Assembly (NCBI RefSeq): GCF_000430725.1
Contig: NZ_KE387204.1
Location: 404,907 to 468,906 of the forward strand
Source: Azohydromonas australica DSM 1124
GTDB taxonomy: Bacteria; Pseudomonadota; Gammaproteobacteria; Burkholderiales; Burkholderiaceae_C
DNA: 64,000 bases
Reading direction: 5' to 3'
The notes under the pieces are model-generated. The model was not told where the DNA came from. It ran no database searches and was given only the letters and a program-made list of their open reading frames with translations. Of the stretch, positions 37,037 through 45,826 are shown piece after piece. Position 1 is the first letter of the stretch, and each line of letters starts with the position of its first letter. Made by a program: the position numbers and the translations under genes.

Positions 37037-38116
37037 TCAGTGTTGGGGTTCGCTGGTCCATCCGATGCCGCAGCCCGGGCCGCCAGGCACGGAGATGTGG
37101 CCTTCGGTGACGGGCAGCTCGGTGAACGGGTCGTCAAGCAGGTGCTGGTGCTCGGACAGCTCGCACGCATAGGGCATGGCCTTAAGCACGCTGGCCGCCT
37201 GCACGTTCATGGCTTGCAGCAGCGCAGGGCCGAACGTGGCACCGACTCGACAGACGACGTTACCGGCCTCGCAGAGGTGCATGGCCTGTACGAAGCGGCG
37301 CAGGCCCCCCAGCTTAGTCGGCTTGAGGTTGATCACGTCAACGACACGATCGGCCACCAGCCGGAAGACGTCGTGCACGGTCTGCGCGCTCTCGTCCGCT
37401 TCGATGGCCACGGGCAGGCTTTGGGTCAGCAACGCAAGTCCGGCCCAGTCAGCGGCAGGCACCGGCTGCTCGACCAGGCAGATGTCATGCCGCTCCATCC
37501 GAGCAAAGGCACGCATGAAGGACTTGGCTGCGTAGGACTGATTCGGATCCAGCGTCAGCTGGACTCCGTGGCCCACGGCCTCACGCACCGCGGCCACGCG
37601 CTGCACATCGAGCGCAGTGTCGCCTGAGAGCTTGAGCTTGAGCTGACCGAAGCCTTCCTCGACGCGGCAGACGGCCTGGCGGGCCATGTCCGCCGGGCTC
37701 TTGATCGCGAGGATGCGCGCCTGCGGGATGGCATCGCGCAGCTTGCCTCCGAGCAGCACGTGGACCGGCACGCCCAGGCGCCGGGCCATCAGGTCGTGCA
37801 AGGCCATGTCGATGCCGGCCTTCACACTCGGCTGGAAAGCCAAGGCTGCATCGATCTGCTCGACCAAGGCCGACAGCTCGTCCGCTCGGCGCTGCAACAG
37901 CAGCGGTGACAGCAGCGCCAGCGCCGCTGCGGCACCGTCGCCGTGTGTCGTGATGGCGGGTATGGCATGGACGTAACCCGATCCCCGCACGCCGTCCTCA
38001 TCCGTCAAGATCAACACGTGACCCTCGAGACGGGGCACGGTGGCCCGGGCGAACTTCCAGCTCGGGTCGCGCAGCCTCTGAACGCAAGGCTGAATGGCCA
38101 CATCGACAATTTTCAT
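37037..38116 (-). CDS. Enolase-superfamily enzyme, muconate-lactonizing/dipeptide-epimerase-like subgroup
   Basis: 359 aa. Lys160-Leu-Lys162 on the second strand, Asp190 (LTLDPNQSY), Glu216 (LVEQPV), Asp241 (IEADES) and a Lys in INLKPTKLGG on the sixth strand place it in the MLE subgroup, which uses a Lys-Lys pair. That group includes cycloisomerases, acylamino-acid racemases and OSBS. It therefore differs from the MR-type dehydratase at 7849. Start 7 bases after the Bug gene. Confidence 0.87.
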   Translation of the reverse strand: MKIVDVAIQPCVQRLRDPSWKFARATVPRLEGHVLILTDEDGVRGSGYVHAIPAITTHGDGAAAALALLSPLLLQRRADELSALVEQIDAALAFQPSVKAGIDMALHDLMARRLGVPVHVLLGGKLRDAIPQARILAIKSPADMARQAVCRVEEGFGQLKLKLSGDTALDVQRVAAVREAVGHGVQLTLDPNQSYAAKSFMRAFARMERHDICLVEQPVPAADWAGLALLTQSLPVAIEADESAQTVHDVFRLVADRVVDVINLKPTKLGGLRRFVQAMHLCEAGNVVCRVGATFGPALLQAMNVQAASVLKAMPYACELSEHQHLLDDPFTELPVTEGHISVPGGPGCGIGWTSEPQH

Positions 38117-38123
38117 GCGCGGC

Positions 38124-39098
38124 TCAATCGAGAGTGATCCTGGCGCGGGTCACCACCGCGTGCCACTTGTCATATTCCGCCGCCATGAGCTTCGCGTACT
38201 CCTGCGGTGACGAACCCACTGCAACGGCGCCCTGCTTGGCGAATTGTTCCTTGATCTCGTCCGACTGCAACGCGGTCGCAACGGCTTCGCGCATCTTCTT
38301 CAGCACGTCGGGCGCCACGCCCTTCGGGGCGATGAACCCATAGTTGGTGTCCATCTGCACGCCGGGCAGCCCGGCCTCTCTGGTCGTTGGCACATCCGGC
38401 AACTGCGTCGCACGCGAGGCACCAGCGACAGCCAGTGCCTTGAGCTTGCCGGCCTTGACGTGCTGCAGGACCGGGGTGACGTCGACCATGGCCACTTGAA
38501 CCTCTCCTCCCAACAGCGCCGTGACGGCCGGCGCCGCGCCCTTGTAGGGCACATGGGTGATATCGACGCCAGCTTCCAGCTTCAACAGCTCGGCGCCAAT
38601 GTGAGGCGTCGTTCCGTTTCCAGCCGATCCATAGTTGAGCTTGCCGGGAGCAGCCTTGGCCTTGCCAATCAGATCGGACAGGCTTGAAATGCCGGAACCC
38701 GAGCCGACCACGATGACCGACGGCACCCGTGCTGCCAGCGTGACGTATTCGTAATCGGTTTGCGCATACGGCATCTTCATCAGGGTGGGCATGCCTGCCA
38801 GAGGACCGGGCCCGGTGAAGGCAAAGGTATAGCCGTCAGGAGCGGCCTTGACCATGGCTGCCACGCCGATCGTGCCGCCGGCACCAGCGCGGTTGTCGAC
38901 GATCACGGGCTGGCCGAGTTGAGTGCCAATCTTCTTGGCCAGCATCCGCGCGATGGCGTCGCTGGGGCCACCAGCGGCATAGGGCACGATGAGAAGCATC
39001 GGCTTGGCCGGCCAGGCCTGGGCTTGGGCCAGCGGACTCGTGCCGGCAAGGGCCAGTGCAGCCAGGCCGCACATCGACGACAGGAATCTTCTGCGCAT
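38124..39098 (-). CDS. Bug/TctC-family periplasmic solute receptor
   Basis: 324 aa. Signal MRRRFLSSMCGLAALALAGTSPLAQA, mature QAWPAKPMLLIVPYAAGGPSDAIARM, VDNRAGAGGTIG, LNYGSAGNGTTPHIG and VPTTREAGLPGV. GGAGA precedes the ATG. It lies between the thiolase and the MLE-type enzyme in a four-gene minus-strand operon. Confidence 0.92.
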   Translation of the reverse strand: MRRRFLSSMCGLAALALAGTSPLAQAQAWPAKPMLLIVPYAAGGPSDAIARMLAKKIGTQLGQPVIVDNRAGAGGTIGVAAMVKAAPDGYTFAFTGPGPLAGMPTLMKMPYAQTDYEYVTLAARVPSVIVVGSGSGISSLSDLIGKAKAAPGKLNYGSAGNGTTPHIGAELLKLEAGVDITHVPYKGAAPAVTALLGGEVQVAMVDVTPVLQHVKAGKLKALAVAGASRATQLPDVPTTREAGLPGVQMDTNYGFIAPKGVAPDVLKKMREAVATALQSDEIKEQFAKQGAVAVGSSPQEYAKLMAAEYDKWHAVVTRARITLD

Positions 39099-39203
39099 GA
39101 TGTCTCCGTGTTTGTGGGTCGGTTCGAGTGTGGTCGGCCCGGCTGCCTCCAGGTAGGCAGGCAGCTGGCAATTCAGCTATGCACGGCGCGAAATCCTGCG
39201 GCC

Positions 39204-40409
39204 TCAAACGCGCTCTAGCACGACGGCAATGCCTTGCCCCACACCAATGCACATGGTGCACAGCGCGTAGCGCCCGCCCGTTCGCTGCAGTTGGTTCACG
39301 GCCGTGATGACGAGCCGTGCACCGCTGGCGCCCAGCGGGTGCCCTAGCGCGATGGCGCCGCCCCATGCGTTGACGCGCGGGTCGTCGTCGCGCAGGCCCA
39401 GCCGGCGCAGCACTGCCAGGCCCTGCGCCGCGAAGGCCTCGTTGAGCTCGATCACGTCCATCTGCTCCAGGCTCAGGCCGGTGAGCTGCAACACCTTTTG
39501 CGTGGCCGGCGCCGGGCCGATGCCCATGATGCGTGGCGCGACACCTGCGGTGGCCATGCCCACCAAGCGTGCCCGCGGCGTCAGGCCCTGGCGTGCCGCG
39601 GCAGCCTCGCTGGCCAGGATCAGCGCGCAGGCGCCATCGTTGACGCCAGAAGCATTGCCGGCGGTGACCGAGCCTTCAGGCCGCACTACACCCTTGAGCC
39701 GGGCCAGCGCCTCCAGTGAAGTCGGGCGCGGATGCTCGTCCTTCGCGACAATCAGCGCCTCGCCCTTCTTCTGGGGAATGCTCACCGGCGTGATCTCGGT
39801 GTTGAAGAAGCCGGACTGCTGCGCCGCCACGGCCCTGAGCTGGCTGGCCAGCGCCATGCGGTCCTGGTCTTCACGGGAAATGCCGAAGTCGGCAGCGACG
39901 TTCTCTGCCGTCTCGGGCATCGAGTCCACGCCGTAGGCAGTCTTCATGGCCGGATTGACGAAGCGCCAGCCGATCGTGGTGTCCTCTACCGAGCTCTGGC
40001 GGCTGAAGGCCGACGTGGCCTTGGGCATCACGAAGGGTGCACGGCTCATGCTCTCGACACCACCGGCGAGCATCAACTCGGCATCGCCGCACCTGATGGC
40101 ACGCGCCGCGGTGCCGACGGCGTCCATGCCGGAGCCGCAGAGGCGGTTGACGGTACTGCCGGGCAGACTCTCCGGCAAGCCGGCCAACAGCAGCGACATC
40201 CGCGCGACGTTGCGGTTGTCCTCGCCAGCCTGGTTGGCACAGCCATAGATCACGTCGCTGAAGGCTTCCCAATCGACGCCCTGATGGCGCACGGCCAGCG
40301 CCCTGAGCGGCACGGCGCCGAGGTCGTCCGCGCGAACGCTGGAAAGCGCGCCGCCGTAGCGACCGAACGGCGTTCGAACGCCGTCGCAGATGAAAGCATG
40401 GTGGGACAT
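39204..40409 (-). CDS. Acyl-CoA thiolase (3-oxoadipyl-CoA thiolase / acetyl-CoA acyltransferase type)
   Basis: 401 aa from ATG 40409 (MSHHAFICDGVRTPFGRYGG), the usual thiolase N-terminus; ATG 40421 four codons earlier is possible. The acyl-carrying Cys91 is in NRLCGSGMDA, catalytic His in ALGHPLGASGAR and Cys in CTMCIGVGQG. Length and opening resemble PcaF/PaaJ enzymes that release acetyl-CoA from a 3-keto dicarboxylyl-CoA. First gene of its operon, with a LysR-type site upstream. Confidence 0.92.
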   Translation of the reverse strand: MSHHAFICDGVRTPFGRYGGALSSVRADDLGAVPLRALAVRHQGVDWEAFSDVIYGCANQAGEDNRNVARMSLLLAGLPESLPGSTVNRLCGSGMDAVGTAARAIRCGDAELMLAGGVESMSRAPFVMPKATSAFSRQSSVEDTTIGWRFVNPAMKTAYGVDSMPETAENVAADFGISREDQDRMALASQLRAVAAQQSGFFNTEITPVSIPQKKGEALIVAKDEHPRPTSLEALARLKGVVRPEGSVTAGNASGVNDGACALILASEAAAARQGLTPRARLVGMATAGVAPRIMGIGPAPATQKVLQLTGLSLEQMDVIELNEAFAAQGLAVLRRLGLRDDDPRVNAWGGAIALGHPLGASGARLVITAVNQLQRTGGRYALCTMCIGVGQGIAVVLERV

Positions 40410-40482
40410 GGCGAGTCTCATGGAGGCCAGGGAAAACCGGCAAATCTATAGAGGGGCAGACAGCGCACCTAGCGCATGCGCG

Positions 40483-40497
40483 ACACAACTGCTATGC
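40483..40497 (-). promoter_or_regulatory. LysR-type operator candidate, site 3 (thiolase operon)
   Basis: On the minus strand GCATAGCAGTTGTGT matches 13 of 15 positions of GCAWANCAGNNWTGC. A -10-like ATAGAT on the minus strand (40444-40449) is centred 43.5 bases downstream, then the thiolase start. Confidence 0.55.
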
Positions 40498-40562
40498 AGT
40501 GGCTGGCAAGGGCCATGTGCGCGCTGGAGATGCCGCGTGGCCGCAACGCGCCGTGACCCAAA

Positions 40563-40581
40563 GCACATAGCAGCTATGTGC
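40563..40581 (+). promoter_or_regulatory. LysR-type operator candidate, site 4 (porin), perfect palindrome
   Basis: GCACATAGCAGCTATGTGC is a perfect dyad (9-base arms, one central base). CTAGAT (40614-40619) is centred exactly 44.5 bases downstream and resembles a -10 element for the porin gene. It is the most symmetric of the seven sites and shares 16 of 19 bases with the one at 54847. Confidence 0.7.
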
Positions 40582-40680
40582 CGGCGGTGGCTTCCTGCCT
40601 TGAAGCGCCATCCCTAGATTCGCCGCCCACGGCGGCCCGGATCTGGTTGGCCGCCACAACCCAAGACGGAGACACCCATC

Positions 40681-41787
40681 ATGTCCAAGAAGGCCTTTCT
40701 CGTTCTCGCTCTCGCCGCGCCGGTGGCCAGTGCGTTTGCCCAAAGCCAAGTGAGCATCTACGGCATCGTGGACCTGTCGGTCAACGTGGAGCGCGCGGGG
40801 TCTGGCACTGGCAGCACCAAAACGCTGCAATCAGGCACCGGCTATGGAAGCCGGATCGGTTTCAAGGGGCAGGAGGATCTGGGTGGGGGCCTGGCGGCCA
40901 ACTTCGTGCTGGAATCAGGCATCGCTGCCGACACCGGTGCCCTGCAGCAGGGCGGCCTGCTGTTCGGCCGTCAGGCTTTCGTCGGGCTCTCGACATCGCG
41001 CTGGAGCCTCACGGCTGGGCGCCAGTACTCGCCGCTGTGGCAGAGCGTGACGCTGTCCGATGCCTTCGGGCAGACTTATTGGGGCAACGCGCAGGCGACC
41101 ACCCTTGGGTCGGCCAGCCCTGCGTCCGTGGCAGGCGATGGGGGTCATGGAGCCCTTTCCCGGATCAACAACTCGATCAGTGCCAGTGCTACCCAGGGAG
41201 CGTGGACCGAGCGCCTGATGCTGGCCGCAGGGGATGAGAACACCAGTGGCTCCGGCCGTCTTGCCAATGCAAGCCTGACCTACAGTGCGGGACCGCTGGC
41301 TGTGACCGCTTCGCTGGCGCGATTGCGCCAGTACGCCAAGGACATCCCCGCTGGGGCAGCCCCGGACTGGCAAACCGCCTATGAAGTGGGCGGACAGTAC
41401 GACTTCGGCTTCGTCAAGGTCTTCGGCGCCTACTACGCGTTCGACCCGTCGGAGAGCAACGTCGCGCTCAAGGCCACGACGGCCACCAGGACGCGGGCGT
41501 TCTGGATCGGCGGGCAGATCCCGGTCGGCTCGGGGCGCGTGATCACGCAGCTGACCTCGACGCGCTTTGATCGGCCGGCAGGCGTGGCGCAGGGTCGCGG
41601 AACCACCTGGGGCGTGACCTACGAGCATGCGCTGTCCAAGCGCAGCTTCCTCTACACCTCCTACGGGCAGGTGACCAACAACGCGACCAGCTCGCTGAGC
41701 CTCTACGGCGGCACGACCAGCGTCGCTCCGAAGTCGGCCGGCGACGATCCCAAGGCGCTCTCGGTGGGCATGCGCCACGCTTTCTAA
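40681..41787 (+). CDS. Trimeric Gram-negative porin (Omp32-like)
   Basis: 368 aa outer-membrane protein. Signal MSKKAFLVLALAAPVASAFA, then QSQVSIYGIVDLSVNVERAG, the standard opening of beta-proteobacterial porins. The body alternates hydrophobic and polar residues as in 16-stranded barrels, with GRQAFVGLSTSRWSLTAGRQYSPLW and a C-terminal Phe (SVGMRHAF) for BAM recognition. Omp32-type pores favour anions. It probably admits the acidic substrate of the surrounding genes. Confidence 0.93.
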   Translation: MSKKAFLVLALAAPVASAFAQSQVSIYGIVDLSVNVERAGSGTGSTKTLQSGTGYGSRIGFKGQEDLGGGLAANFVLESGIAADTGALQQGGLLFGRQAFVGLSTSRWSLTAGRQYSPLWQSVTLSDAFGQTYWGNAQATTLGSASPASVAGDGGHGALSRINNSISASATQGAWTERLMLAAGDENTSGSGRLANASLTYSAGPLAVTASLARLRQYAKDIPAGAAPDWQTAYEVGGQYDFGFVKVFGAYYAFDPSESNVALKATTATRTRAFWIGGQIPVGSGRVITQLTSTRFDRPAGVAQGRGTTWGVTYEHALSKRSFLYTSYGQVTNNATSSLSLYGGTTSVAPKSAGDDPKALSVGMRHAF

Positions 41788-41866
41788 GCCACGGCCGCCG
41801 GCAGCGGTGCGGCAAGGTATCTCGTTGGCAGCCTGTGCGATCTCCGATGCATGCTCAGCTGCCGCT

Positions 41867-41881
41867 GCATTTCTGCTTTGC
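41867..41881 (-). promoter_or_regulatory. LysR-type operator candidate, site 5 (CoA transferase operon)
   Basis: Read on the minus strand the site is GCAAAGCAGAAATGC, a full match to GCAWANCAGNNWTGC. It controls a plus-strand unit; because the motif is a partial dyad either orientation is possible. CTAAAG at 41915-41920 is centred 43.5 bases downstream. Confidence 0.5.
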
Positions 41882-41955
41882 CGCTTCCTGCATAGGCAAC
41901 CCGACTGCCGCTGTCTAAAGTGACCACAGGCACACACAGACAAGGACGACCCTCC

Positions 41956-43185
41956 ATGAACCCCTCCTGCGGACCGCTTTCCCACGTCAAGGTGCTCGAC
42001 CTCAGCCGCATCCTGGCTGCACCCTGGGCGGCCCAGATCCTCGCAGACCTTGGCGCCGATGTGATCAAGGTCGAGCGTCCGGGCGCTGGCGACGACACGC
42101 GCGCCTGGGGCCCTCCCTTCCTCAAAGACGCCCAGGGGCAGGATACGAAGGAAGCCGGCTATTACTTGGCCGTCAACCGTGGCAAGCGCTCGATCACGCT
42201 GAGCCTGGACAAGCCGGAAGCGCAGCAGATCGTCAAGCAGCTGGCCATGGAAGCGGACATCGTGCTGGAGAACTACAAGGCGGGCACGCTGGCGCGCTAC
42301 GGCCTGGACGAGGCCTCGCTGCGCAAAGTCAACCCGCGCTTGATCTACTGCTCCGTCACGGGCTTTGGCCAGACCGGGCCGCGGCGTGACCAGCCCGCCT
42401 ACGATTTCCTCATCCAGGCCATGGGTGGCCTGATGAGCGTAACGGGTGAAAAGGACGGCCGGCCCGGCGGCGGCCCGCAGAAGGTGGGCATCCCCATCGT
42501 GGACCTGATGACGGGCATGTACACCGCGGTGTCGGTGCTGGCGGCCCTGGCACGGCGCAACGAGACCGGCAAGGGCGACTACATCGACATCGGCATGTTG
42601 GACGTGCAGGTCGCCACGCTGGCCAACCAGGCGATGAATTACCTGGTCTCGGGCAAGGTACCCAAGCGAAACGGCAATGCGCATCCGAACATCCAGCCTC
42701 AGGACGTCTACGGCTGCTCGGACGGCGACGTGATCCTCGTCGTTGGCAACGACGGCCAGTTCGCCAAGCTGTGCGAGGTGCTCGGCCAGGGCGACTGGCC
42801 CAGAGATGAGCGCTTCGCGACCAACGCGCAGCGCGTACGCAACATCGCCGAGCTCTCGCCAATGCTGCGCGACGCTTTTGCCGAGTGGGAGCGCGAGAAG
42901 CTGATTGCGGCGCTCGATGCCGCAGGCGTTCCCTGTGGGGCGATCAACAGCGTGGCCGAGGTGTTCAAGGACCCGCAGGTCAAGGCGCGCGGCATGCTCC
43001 AGCATGTTCCGCATCCGGCCGGCGTCGACGTGCCCCAGGTCACCAGTCCGATGCGCTTTGCCGACGCGCCGCTGCAGACCCGCTCGGCGCCGCCGCTGCT
43101 GGGACAGCACAGCAACGAGATCCTGGCCGAGCTGGGATATGGCAGCGCTGATATTGCGGCGCTGCGTGAAGCGGGGGTGTTGTGA
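41956..43185 (+). CDS. CaiB/BaiF (class III) CoA transferase
   Basis: 409 aa from ATG 41956. N-terminal VKVLDLSRILAAPWAAQILADLGADVIKVERPGAGDDTR and AVNRGKRSITLSLDKPEA are family signatures. The catalytic Asp is in IPIVDLMTGMYTAVSVLAAL, and GFGQTGPRRDQPAYDFLIQAMGG is typical of succinyl-CoA-dependent members. It would activate the acid substrate to a CoA thioester. First gene of a transcription unit with GST, flavin reductase and Bug receptor. Confidence 0.93.
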   Translation: MNPSCGPLSHVKVLDLSRILAAPWAAQILADLGADVIKVERPGAGDDTRAWGPPFLKDAQGQDTKEAGYYLAVNRGKRSITLSLDKPEAQQIVKQLAMEADIVLENYKAGTLARYGLDEASLRKVNPRLIYCSVTGFGQTGPRRDQPAYDFLIQAMGGLMSVTGEKDGRPGGGPQKVGIPIVDLMTGMYTAVSVLAALARRNETGKGDYIDIGMLDVQVATLANQAMNYLVSGKVPKRNGNAHPNIQPQDVYGCSDGDVILVVGNDGQFAKLCEVLGQGDWPRDERFATNAQRVRNIAELSPMLRDAFAEWEREKLIAALDAAGVPCGAINSVAEVFKDPQVKARGMLQHVPHPAGVDVPQVTSPMRFADAPLQTRSAPPLLGQHSNEILAELGYGSADIAALREAGVL

Positions 43186-43793
43186 TGATGAAGCTGCACT
43201 GGTCGCCGAAGTCACCCTACGTTCGCAAGGTTATGGTGTGCGCCCATGAACTTGGCCTGGCGGAACGGTTGGAGCTGGTGCGCTCGGTGGCGGCGATGCT
43301 CAAGCCCAACGAACGGCTGATGCAGGACAACCCCTTGTCCAAGATTCCGACGCTGGTGCTCGACAACGGCTTTGCGCTGTTCGACTCGGCGGTGATCTGC
43401 GAATACCTCAACGACCTTGGCAGTGGCACGCTGTTCCCGCAGCAGGGCACTGACAAGTGGCAGGCCCTGAGGTGGCACGCCTTCGCTGACGGGCTGCTCG
43501 ATGCGTTGATCCTCTGGCGCAACGAGCGCGAGCGTGCCGTACCGCTGCAGCCCTTGCTCGATGCCTTCGAGCTCAAGACCGAAGCCTGCCTGCGGCAGCT
43601 CGACGACGAGGCGCAGGCCCTGACCGAGACGGCCTTCTCGATTGGTCACGTCGGCATCGGGTGCGCTCTGGGCTATCTAGACTACCGCTTCGAGGCATTC
43701 GGCTGGCGCAGCCGCGCCCCGCGCCTGGCCGAGTGGCATGCCGAGCTTTGCAAGCGCCCTTCCTTTCAATCGACGGAGCCCGTCGATGGATAA
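43185..43793 (+). CDS. Glutathione S-transferase family protein
   Basis: 202 aa from ATG 43185, which overlaps the CoA transferase stop by one base. The thioredoxin-like N domain (MKLHWSPKSPYVRKVMVCAHELGL) has Ser-Pro at the usual active-site turn, NPLSKIPTLVLDNGFALFDSAVICEYL with the cis-Pro and SxE-like motif, and an all-alpha C domain. Such GSTs in catabolic operons act as isomerases or dehalogenases, or remove reactive intermediates. The exact role is unknown. Confidence 0.88.
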   Translation: MMKLHWSPKSPYVRKVMVCAHELGLAERLELVRSVAAMLKPNERLMQDNPLSKIPTLVLDNGFALFDSAVICEYLNDLGSGTLFPQQGTDKWQALRWHAFADGLLDALILWRNERERAVPLQPLLDAFELKTEACLRQLDDEAQALTETAFSIGHVGIGCALGYLDYRFEAFGWRSRAPRLAEWHAELCKRPSFQSTEPVDG

Positions 43794-43889
43794 GCAGCCC
43801 CATAGGCTCCGCGCAGGCTCGGGCGGGCGTTGCTCAAGGAGTCGGCGTCCTGGGTCATGGAGCCGGGAGCAGTGGCAGGGACGAGCGAC

Positions 43890-44567
43890 ATGAGCGACTT
43901 CGTCTACGTCGACGGACGCGGCTTGGACACCGACGCTGCATACCGACTCATCATCGGCTGCGTCACGCCGCGTCCCGTGGCCTGGATCACCACGGTGGAT
44001 GCGCAAGGCCGCGTCAACGCCGCGCCCTTCAGTTCCTACAACTACGTCTCGACCAGCCCACCCATGGTGGCGGTGAACATCGCCACGCGGGCCGGTGCCG
44101 TCAAGGACACGGCACGCAATATCCAGGCAAGCGGCGAATTCGTGGTCAACGTGGCCACTGAAGCCTGCATGGATCTGATGCACCGCTGCGGCGAGGATTA
44201 CGCACCCGATGTCAGCGAGGCCGATGCGCTGGGAATCGAACTGCTGCCGAGTCGTCAGGTTGCGCCACCGCGCATTGCCGTCACGCCCGTGCAAATGGAA
44301 TGCAGGTTGGACCAGGCCGTCGTTCTGGGCCGCGGCGTCAATACCCTCTACATCGGCGAAGTTGTCGCCTTTCACCTGTCGCCGCAGGTCTATGACGGAC
44401 AACGGATCGACAGCGTGAAGCTGCGTCCGATCGCACGGCTGGGCGGACCTTATTACGCCGGCCTCGGCGAAATCTTCCACCGACCCATGTTGCAGCGCCC
44501 GCCGGGCGGTGAGGGATGGGCCGGCTCGACCTTCAGTCCGTCCATCGACAAGAAGGATCTTGCGTGA
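43890..44567 (+). CDS. Flavin reductase-like (FMN-binding split barrel) protein
   Basis: 225 aa from ATG 43890 (MSDFVYVDGRGLDTDAAYRLI). Motifs of the flavin reductase domain: GCVTPRPVAWITTVDAQGRVNAAPFSSYNYVSTSPPMVAV and KDTARNIQASGEFVVNVA. It may supply reduced flavin to an oxygenase, though none is encoded nearby, or act as a flavoprotein itself. Its stop overlaps the GTG of the next gene. Confidence 0.87.
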   Translation: MSDFVYVDGRGLDTDAAYRLIIGCVTPRPVAWITTVDAQGRVNAAPFSSYNYVSTSPPMVAVNIATRAGAVKDTARNIQASGEFVVNVATEACMDLMHRCGEDYAPDVSEADALGIELLPSRQVAPPRIAVTPVQMECRLDQAVVLGRGVNTLYIGEVVAFHLSPQVYDGQRIDSVKLRPIARLGGPYYAGLGEIFHRPMLQRPPGGEGWAGSTFSPSIDKKDLA

Positions 44568-45559
44568 AACAGTTTGTCCGTTCCACCCGCCGCAGTCTCC
44601 TGTTGTCGTTGGGGACGTTTGCCACCACCTGCGCGTTTGGCCAGGGTGCCGCCGGCGTGTGGCCCGAGCGTGTCGTGCGGATCATCAATCCGTATGCGGC
44701 GGGCGGGCCCTCCGACACCATCGTTCGGCTGCTTGCCGAAGGACTGAGCAATGAGCTTGGACAGCGGTTCATCGTCGAGAACAAGGCCGGCGGCGGCACG
44801 GTGATCGGTGCCGGCCTGGTCGCCAAGTCGGCGCCCGACGGCTACACGTTCCTGATGGCCACGGTGGCCCCGCTCGTCGTCCAGCCGGCCATCAATGCTG
44901 CCTTGCCTTACGACGCCCACCGCGATTTCGAGCTCGTCGCCATGTTTGCGACCGTTCCCAATCTGATTACGGTCCATCCTTCGGTGCCGATTCGCAATGT
45001 CAAGGAACTCATCAGCCATGCTCGAAAACACCCGGGCGCGCTGAACTATGCATCGGCCGGGGCCGGTACCGGGCCGCACCTGGGTGGAGAACTGTTCAGC
45101 CGCATGGCCAACGTCGAGCTCACGCACGTGCCCTATGCGGGCGCAGCGCCCGCCGTGCTCGGCGTGCTGGGTGGCCAGGTGCAGGTTTCGTTCGTCAACA
45201 TCACGCCGCAGCTCCCCCATGTGAAGAGCGGCAAGCTCAGGCCGATCGCCATTGGCAGCCGCACGCGGTCCAGCTTGTTGCCCGAGGTTCCGACCGTCGC
45301 GGAGTCCGGGCTTGCGGGATACGTGTCGGAGTCGTGGAATGGCATCGCAGCCCCTGCCGGAACGCCTAAGCTCATCGTCGACAAGCTCCACCGCGCCATC
45401 GTGAAGGTCATGTCTTCACCGAAAGCGCAGGAGACGCTCGCCACGCTGGGTGCCGAGTCCACCGTGATGGGACCGGAAGCGTTCGCCGCCTATGTCAAGA
45501 CGGACGAGAAGCAACTGGTCCCGATCATTCGCTCGCTGGGCCTCACTCCGAACAACTGA
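44564..45559 (+). CDS. Bug/TctC-family periplasmic solute receptor
   Basis: 331 aa; GTG start overlaps the upstream TGA (GTGA) with GAAGGA in front. Signal VKQFVRSTRRSLLLSLGTFATTCAFG, mature WPERVVRIINPYAAGGPSDTIVRL, VENKAGGGTVIGAGLVA, YASAGAGTGPHLGG and VPTVAESGLAGYV. It is translationally coupled to the flavin reductase, so expression is tied to the CoA transferase unit. Confidence 0.92.
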   Translation: MKQFVRSTRRSLLLSLGTFATTCAFGQGAAGVWPERVVRIINPYAAGGPSDTIVRLLAEGLSNELGQRFIVENKAGGGTVIGAGLVAKSAPDGYTFLMATVAPLVVQPAINAALPYDAHRDFELVAMFATVPNLITVHPSVPIRNVKELISHARKHPGALNYASAGAGTGPHLGGELFSRMANVELTHVPYAGAAPAVLGVLGGQVQVSFVNITPQLPHVKSGKLRPIAIGSRTRSSLLPEVPTVAESGLAGYVSESWNGIAAPAGTPKLIVDKLHRAIVKVMSSPKAQETLATLGAESTVMGPEAFAAYVKTDEKQLVPIIRSLGLTPNN

Positions 45560-45826
45560 TCGGCAACCGCCTCCCGCTGTGGCGAGCGCAATGCAACACC
45601 ATTGAGGTGCTTTCAAGCCCGATCGCCGGAAGCGATGCCGAGAGTCCGCGCCGCCCGGGCTTGAAACGTCCATTCCGATTGGAAGCGGTCGTGCAGCCCC
45701 TGCGTTGCGACACCACCGTGCATCCGTTCCCGAAGCGTTGCATAGCGCAGCCGATTCGCCAGTGCCACCTGGCCAGCTTGCACAACAAGCTTTGCAGACC
45801 CCTATTGCAAGACATGGAGACCATCG

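Noticed and set aside
40915..43215. 766-codon minus-strand frame
   Set aside because: Antisense to porin and CoA transferase; no start signal or motif.
45778..45795. Eighth LysR-type site before the 3-hydroxyacyl-CoA dehydrogenase gene
   Set aside because: The sequence is one base too long in the core and has no -10-like element at the distance seen for the other seven.
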